DNA from: Actinophytocola sp036378875
Lineage (GTDB): Bacteria; Actinomycetota; Actinomycetes; Mycobacteriales; Pseudonocardiaceae
NCBI RefSeq assembly: GCF_036378875.1
Contig: NZ_DASUVO010000120.1
Location: 20,110 to 84,109 of the forward strand
Direction: 5' to 3'
Length of the DNA stretch: 64,000 nt
The notes below the pieces were generated by a model. The model was given only the letters and a program-made list of their open reading frames with translations. It ran no database searches and had not been told where the DNA came from. The position numbers and the translations under genes were made by a program. Positions within the stretch are counted from its first letter, which is position 1, and each line of letters opens with the position of its first letter. This document shows, one piece after another, positions 59,802 to 64,000 of this stretch.

Positions 59802-59816
59802 TACCCGGTGGGGGTA
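59802..59816 (-). promoter_or_regulatory. CsoR-type copper operator before nuoA
   Basis: TACCCGGTGGGGGTA (plus strand) fits TACCC-N4-GGGGTA, the same 15-bp pattern as the box in front of csoR (TACCCCCCAGGGGTA). It lies 26-40 bp upstream of the preferred nuoA start, where it would cover the promoter or transcription start. Confidence 0.7.
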
Positions 59817-59864
59817 AAGCTAGCATGCGGGGCGCCCGGCTGTGCACGGGTCATGCGATACGAC

Positions 59865-59907
59865 GAAGGACGCCTTCCTCGCGCTGGTCGTGAGGAAGGC
59901 GTCCTTC
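59865..59907 (-). terminator. Terminator hairpin behind the PAC2 gene
   Basis: Perfect 16-bp inverted repeat: 59865-59880 (starting GAAGGACGCC) and 59892-59907, loop of 11. It lies 20 bp past the PAC2 stop and separates it from nuoA transcription. Confidence 0.88.
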
Positions 59908-59927
59908 AGCGCACCTGGCTGGCGGGC

Positions 59928-60827
59928 TCAGATGTCTCGTTGCTGCTCGGCGAGGAAGCGTTCGAACTCGGCACCCAACTCCTCCGCGCTGGGGACGGGC
60001 TCACCCTCGGAGATCAGCAGGTTCTCCGACGCCTGGGTGAACGAGTCGTACTGCTGCTCCAGCGCCTCGACGACCTGCGCGACCTCCGACGACTCGGACA
60101 CCTGGCGGTTGATCTCCGCGTCGGTCCGCCGTGCCGCCTCGTACAGGGCGACGGCGGGGAACGCCAGGCCCGTCGCCTTCGTGACGGCCTCGAGCAGGTT
60201 GACCGAGGCGGTCGGGTAGGCGCCCTGTGCGAGGTAGTGCGGGACGTACGCGGCGAAGCCCATGGCGTCCTGGCCGACCTCCCCGAGGCGCAGTTCCAGC
60301 AGCGCCGACAGGTTGCCCGGCACCTGTACCCGGTTGAACGGCGACTTCTCCATGACCAGCTCGGGCCTGGTGGCGTGGGAGATCACCGACAGCTTGCGGG
60401 TGTGCGGGACACCCATGGGAATGCCGTGGAAGCTGACGGTGAGCCGCACGCCCCACCGCTCGATCAGCGCGTGCACGGCGGCCGCGACCGCCTCCCACCG
60501 CCGGTCCGGTTCAGGGCCCGTCATCAGCAGGAACGGGGTGCCGATGGCGTCGTGCAGCAGGTGCACGACCAGCTCGGGGCGGTCGTAGTGCTCCCACCGG
60601 TCGGTGTCGTAGGTCATCGCGGGGCGTCGCGTTCGGTAGTCGATCAGTTCGTCCACGTCGAACCGCGCGACCACTCGGTGCTCGTACGCCTCCAGGAGGT
60701 GGTCGACCAGCGTCGAACCGGCCGAACCGGCATCCATGAAGCCGCTGAAGTGGTGCAACAGCACCGCTCCGGTCAGGTCCGGGACGTCGGAGTCCACCTC
60801 GAACAGTTCCTCCGGGTCCAGAGCCAC
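59928..60827 (-). CDS. PAC2-family protein
   Basis: 299 residues. The opening ALDPEELFEVDSDVPDLTGA then LLHHFSGFMDAGSAGS, plus TVSFHGIPMGVPHTRKLSVI and EEVGQDAMGF-like LGEVGQDAMGFAAYVPHYLA, mark the actinobacterial PAC2 (proteasome assembly chaperone-like) family. Actinomycetes carry 20S proteasomes, but the role of these proteins is not proven. GTG 60827 has GGGAGG five bases before it, better than ATG 60851. Confidence 0.92.
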   Translation of the reverse strand: MALDPEELFEVDSDVPDLTGAVLLHHFSGFMDAGSAGSTLVDHLLEAYEHRVVARFDVDELIDYRTRRPAMTYDTDRWEHYDRPELVVHLLHDAIGTPFLLMTGPEPDRRWEAVAAAVHALIERWGVRLTVSFHGIPMGVPHTRKLSVISHATRPELVMEKSPFNRVQVPGNLSALLELRLGEVGQDAMGFAAYVPHYLAQGAYPTASVNLLEAVTKATGLAFPAVALYEAARRTDAEINRQVSESSEVAQVVEALEQQYDSFTQASENLLISEGEPVPSAEELGAEFERFLAEQQRDI

Positions 60828-60878
60828 CTCGTCCTCCCAACACATGATCACGTCTTAGGGGTAGTCAACGCCCCACGT

Positions 60879-61787
60879 CTATCGTTCATTCCCGCCGTAC
60901 GTGGCACGTAACTGACCCAACACCAGGTCGACCACCGGCGACGCCTGCGACCCTTCCGGTACCGCGGCGAAGAGCTGCCGCCGGGGTGCCGGCCCGGCGA
61001 TCGGCCGGATGACCAGGCCTTCTGGTAGCGCCCGTTGCGCAAGGCGCGGGATCAACGCCACTCCGTGACCGTGCGCGACGAGCTGGGCCACGGCCTGCCA
61101 GTCGTTGGTGCGGTGCACGACGTCGGGGACGAACCCGGCAGCGGCGCACGCCGTCGCGGTGATGGCGCCACAGCAGCCCTCGCCGTCGCCGGAGATCCAC
61201 GGTTCGGCCGCCAGTTCGGTGAGTTCGAGCTGGTCACGCGCCGTGAGTGGGTGATCGGCTGGCAGCGCGGCGTCCAGTTCGTCCGAGCCAAGGTCGACGC
61301 GGTGGTACCGCGGGTCGGTCGTGGCTGGCGACCCGGCGAAGCTCACCGCGAGCGCGACCGTGAGCCGGCCGGCGTCGAGCTGGTCGAACAGGGCAGGCGG
61401 TTCGGCCTCGCGCAACCGGACCCTGAGCTTGGGCGCGGTCACGCGGAGGTCGTCCAGGAACCGCGGCAACAGCCCGGTGATCGCGGTGGGGAACGCGCCG
61501 ATCGTGACGGTGCCGTGCGTGACGTCGTCCCACGAGTCCAGGTCGTGGCGGGCGCGTTCGATGTGGGCGAAGACGGCGTCGGCGTGCGCCAGCAGCGTCT
61601 CCGCGCGGGGTGTGAGCACCACCCGCCGGCCGTCGGGGCGGGTCACGGGGAAACCGAGGTGACGGGACAGCCCGGCCAGTTGCTGGGACACCGCCGAGGT
61701 GGTCAGGTGCAGCGCCTTGGCCGTGGCGGTGATGCTGCCCCGTTCCCGGAACTCGCGGAGCACCCGCAGGCGACGCAGGTCATCCAT
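60879..61787 (-). CDS. LysR-family transcription regulator
   Basis: 302 residues. The N-terminal winged helix is LRRLRVLREFRERGSITATA, KALHLTTSAVSQQLAGLSRH; the periplasmic-binding-like effector domain runs from about residue 90 (GTVTIGAFPTAITGLLPRFL). ATG 61787 (MDDLRRLRV) is the usual family opening; ATG 61811 is in frame. It is divergent from the Gfo/Idh/MocA gene, its probable target. Confidence 0.94.
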   Translation of the reverse strand: MDDLRRLRVLREFRERGSITATAKALHLTTSAVSQQLAGLSRHLGFPVTRPDGRRVVLTPRAETLLAHADAVFAHIERARHDLDSWDDVTHGTVTIGAFPTAITGLLPRFLDDLRVTAPKLRVRLREAEPPALFDQLDAGRLTVALAVSFAGSPATTDPRYHRVDLGSDELDAALPADHPLTARDQLELTELAAEPWISGDGEGCCGAITATACAAAGFVPDVVHRTNDWQAVAQLVAHGHGVALIPRLAQRALPEGLVIRPIAGPAPRRQLFAAVPEGSQASPVVDLVLGQLRATYGGNER

Positions 61788-61860
61788 GAAGTCCGCACTT
61801 AACGGTTTCATGCAGACATCGTAGCTTGATCTTATGATTGGCTGGCGCGAGGCTGACCGC

Positions 61861-62808
61861 ATGCAGGAGATCAGGCTGGGCATCGTCGGACTGGGCGCGA
61901 TGGGCATGGAGATGCTCGACACCGCCGTGAAGCACCCCGACTTCACGCTGGTGCGTGCGGTCGACCTCGACCAGCGAACGCTCGACCGTCTCGCCCCCGT
62001 TCATCCCGAGGTCTCATTCGGCACGGACGCCTCGGCGGTGGTCGACGCCCCCGACCTCGACGCCGTCTACCTCGCCACCCCGCCGTCGTCCCACGCCGCG
62101 CTGACCCTCCGCGCGCTGGACTCGGGCAAGGCGGTGTTCTGCGAGAAGCCGCTCGCGATCGACCTGGCCGACGGTCAGCGGATGCATGCCGCGGCCACGC
62201 GCACCGGCCTGGCCAACGCGGTGAACTTCGCCCTGTCCGACCGGCTCGCCGTGCTCGAAATCGAACGACACCTGCGCCGCGGCGACGCCGGCACCGTCCG
62301 TGGCGTCGACATCCGCCTGCAGTTCCCGCTCTGGCCCCGCGACTTCCAGTCCGCGGCGACGTGGGTGGCCGGCCGCGAGCAGGGCGGTTTCGTGCGCGAG
62401 GTGCTGTCCCACTTCGCCTACCTGACCGATCGTCTTCTCGGCCCCCTGCGGCCGGAGTACGTCAGCGTCGACTACCCGGACAGCGGCAGCGAGACCGCCG
62501 CGCGTGGTCTGCTGCGGGCTGGCGAGGTGCCGGTGCACGTGTCCGCGATCGCGGGCCAGGCGGGCCCGGAGGTCTACGAGTGGACGTTGTGGGGCACCCG
62601 ACGCTCCTACCGCCTCCGCGACTGGGCCGATCTGTCCATTTGGGACGCTGGGTCGTGGCGTCCGGTTGGCTTGGCAGGCGAACGCGGCTCGGAGTACACG
62701 CGCCTCTCACAGTTCGCCGCCGCGATCCGCGGCACGAGCCAGGCGAACCTGGCCGACTTCGCCACCGCATTGCGTGTCCAGGAGGTCATCGAGGCTTTCC
62801 ATCGGTGA
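61861..62808 (+). CDS. Gfo/Idh/MocA-family oxidoreductase
   Basis: 315 residues. Rossmann motif RLGIVGLGAMGMEMLD, AVYLATPPSSHAALTLRALD, and the conserved catalytic Lys in the motif VFCEKPLAIDLADGQRM. The C-terminal alpha/beta domain continues from VRGVDIRLQFPLWPRDF. The substrate is likely a sugar or polyol, but unknown. ATG 61861 is preferred: a TATGAT -10 box at 61833-61838 covers the alternative start at 61834. It is controlled by the divergent LysR protein, by position. Confidence 0.93.
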   Translation: MQEIRLGIVGLGAMGMEMLDTAVKHPDFTLVRAVDLDQRTLDRLAPVHPEVSFGTDASAVVDAPDLDAVYLATPPSSHAALTLRALDSGKAVFCEKPLAIDLADGQRMHAAATRTGLANAVNFALSDRLAVLEIERHLRRGDAGTVRGVDIRLQFPLWPRDFQSAATWVAGREQGGFVREVLSHFAYLTDRLLGPLRPEYVSVDYPDSGSETAARGLLRAGEVPVHVSAIAGQAGPEVYEWTLWGTRRSYRLRDWADLSIWDAGSWRPVGLAGERGSEYTRLSQFAAAIRGTSQANLADFATALRVQEVIEAFHR

Positions 62809-62867
62809 AAACCGCACCGATGGGGTGGACTTCACGTGGCGTGCCTGGGGTTTCGCCGGTGCTGGAC

Positions 62868-63959
62868 CTAGTGTCCCGAGTCGTTAATTAGGCCGCAGTA
62901 TGCCGCGAGGGTTTCGAGGATCTCGTCGGCGGTTTTGGTCCAGACGAAGGGTTTGGGGTCGGTGTTCCATTCGTTGATCCATGTGCGGACGTCGGTTTCG
63001 AGTTCGGTGACGCTGCGGTGGGCGGAGCGGCGGAGCTTGCGGTTGGTCAGCTCAGCGAACCAGCGTTCCACCAGGTTCATCCAGGAGCTGCTGGTGGGGG
63101 TGAAGTGCAGGTGGAACCGTGGGTGGCGGATCAGCCACTCCTTGACCTTCGGGGTCTTGTGCGTGGCGTAGTTGTCCAACACCAGATGAAGGTCGAGGTC
63201 CTTGGGCACCGCGGTGTCGATGACCTTGAGGAACCGCAGGAACTCCTGCTGGCGATGGCGGCGGTAGTGGTGGGCGATCACCGAGCCACTGGAGATGTCG
63301 AAGGCGGCGAACAGGCTGGTGGTGCCGTGGCGGATGTAGTCGTGGGTCATCCGCGCCGGGGTGGTCGGCATGATCGGTAGAATCGGCGCGGTCCGGTCAA
63401 TCGCCTGCATCTGTGACTTCTCATCCACCGCCAACACCAACGCGTTCTCCGGCGGCGCCATGTATAAGCCGACGACGTCGCGGACCTTCTCGATGAACTG
63501 CGGATCGGTCGAGAGCTTCCAGGTCTCCACCAGATGCGGTTTGAGCCCAAAAGCCCGCCAGATTCGGGAGACCGCCGACTGAGACATCCCGGTCGCCGAG
63601 GCCATCGACCGGGTCGACCAGTGCGTGTCCTGCCCCGGCGTCTCCTCCAACGTCTTCGTGATCACCTGCTCAACCTGCTCATCACCGATCAGCCGCGGCC
63701 GACCCGGACGAGGCTCATCAGTCAGGCCTTCCAGCCGGCGAGCCAGAAACCGCGACCGCCACTTGGACACCATGTCCCGAGACACACCCAAATCCGCGGC
63801 TACTTGCCCAATCGTGCCACCCTCGGCACACCGCAACACAATCCGCGACCGCGCAGCCAACGCCTGCGCCGTCTTCCGTCGACGTAACCATCCACTCAGG
63901 ACGCTACGTTCCTCGTCGGACAACACCACCGGGGCGACTTTCGGGCTCGGCACGCCCAC
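62868..63959 (-). CDS. IS630-family transposase
   Basis: 363 residues. N-terminal helix-turn-helix (GTIGQVAADLGVSRDMVSKW), a second HTH (SMASATGMSQSAVSRIWRAF), and the DDE catalytic domain: VLAVDEKSQMQAIDR, DLHLVLDNYATHKTPKVKEW, and FTPTSSSWMNLVERWFAELT. It appears intact. GTG 63959 is the start. The TAG stop uses the TA target dinucleotide and one flanking base. Confidence 0.95.
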   Translation of the reverse strand: MGVPSPKVAPVVLSDEERSVLSGWLRRRKTAQALAARSRIVLRCAEGGTIGQVAADLGVSRDMVSKWRSRFLARRLEGLTDEPRPGRPRLIGDEQVEQVITKTLEETPGQDTHWSTRSMASATGMSQSAVSRIWRAFGLKPHLVETWKLSTDPQFIEKVRDVVGLYMAPPENALVLAVDEKSQMQAIDRTAPILPIMPTTPARMTHDYIRHGTTSLFAAFDISSGSVIAHHYRRHRQQEFLRFLKVIDTAVPKDLDLHLVLDNYATHKTPKVKEWLIRHPRFHLHFTPTSSSWMNLVERWFAELTNRKLRRSAHRSVTELETDVRTWINEWNTDPKPFVWTKTADEILETLAAYCGLINDSGH

Positions 63960-63997
63960 ACTCTACCAACTACCGACGAACTAATGACTCAGGACAC
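62871..63997 (-). mobile_element. IS630-type insertion sequence
   Basis: About 1.13 kb with terminal inverted repeats GTGTCCCGAGTCGTTAATT (left) and GTGTCCTGAGTCATTAGTT (right, read inward), 16 of 19 matching. Both ends are flanked by TA inside CTAG (62868-62871 and 63997-64000), the target duplication expected for IS630. It inserted about 60 bp behind the Gfo/Idh/MocA gene. Confidence 0.9.
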
Positions 63998-64000
63998 TAG

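Noticed and set aside
1..64000. tRNA, rRNA, toxin-antitoxin or prophage genes
   Set aside because: No cloverleaf, rRNA stretch, phage structural gene or convincing toxin pair was seen; the DUF2975/HTH pair is a different, known arrangement.

Overview
The window is high-GC DNA with dense codon bias, many GTG starts, an Lsr2 nucleoid protein, twin-arginine secreted enzymes, AAA/LuxR-type giant regulators and an actinobacterial DUF58/MoxR/transglutaminase signalling block. This points to a filamentous actinomycete, most likely of the Pseudonocardiales (Lentzea/Saccharothrix/Kibdelosporangium-like). That placement is inferred from gene content only. No rRNA, tRNA, CRISPR array or prophage is visible. 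One IS630-type insertion sequence ends exactly at the right edge.

Layout. 1-2.9 kb: end of a propeller-like gene, an Hsp70-like ATPase, a DUF1257 protein and lsr2 with a strong terminator. 3.4-11 kb: secreted phytase/esterase-like protein, an unknown gene, a divergent pair (giant AAA/TPR regulator and a class III cyclase-like protein) around a perfect palindrome, and an AraC regulator with a VOC protein. 11.2-21.1 kb: one probable operon for envelope signalling: Ser/Thr kinase, fibronectin-III protein, MoxR ATPase, DUF58 protein, a transglutaminase-fold membrane protein lacking the catalytic Cys and His, a pseudokinase and an FHA-like protein. 21.1-31.1 kb: secreted proteins (cell-surface repeat/propeller, beta-helix), DUF2252, an XRE/MmyB regulator, an MDR oxidoreductase and a DUF2975/HTH pair. 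31.1-41.1 kb: GH67 alpha-glucuronidase behind a CebR-like operator, a VOC protein, a C70-like cysteine protease, a secreted protein, a LuxR-LAL regulator and a pentapeptide-repeat protein.

41.2-59.8 kb is copper-flavoured. csoR, copZ, a His-rich exported protein and copA form an operon behind two CsoR boxes. Further on lie a BlaI/M56 pair and a Met-rich membrane protein with a multicopper oxidase. Then comes a complete set of complex I membrane-arm genes (nuoA, H, J, K, L, M, N) with no separate gene for any hydrophilic subunit. Between nuoA and nuoH sits one protein made of a NuoB-like domain without cluster cysteines, a histidine repeat with about 42 His, and a possibly NuoD-like domain. 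A CsoR-type box, TACCC-N4-GGGGTA, lies in front of nuoA. I propose a copper-responsive, non-canonical complex I-like membrane module; this is the most interesting object in the window.

A 124-bp element occurs twice at about 91% identity. One copy lies between moxR and the DUF58 gene, and the other is translated as an N-terminal extension of CopA. The copies share a hairpin with a compensatory base-pair change. The right end (59.9-64 kb) holds a PAC2 protein, a LysR regulator divergent from a Gfo/Idh/MocA oxidoreductase, and the IS630 element.
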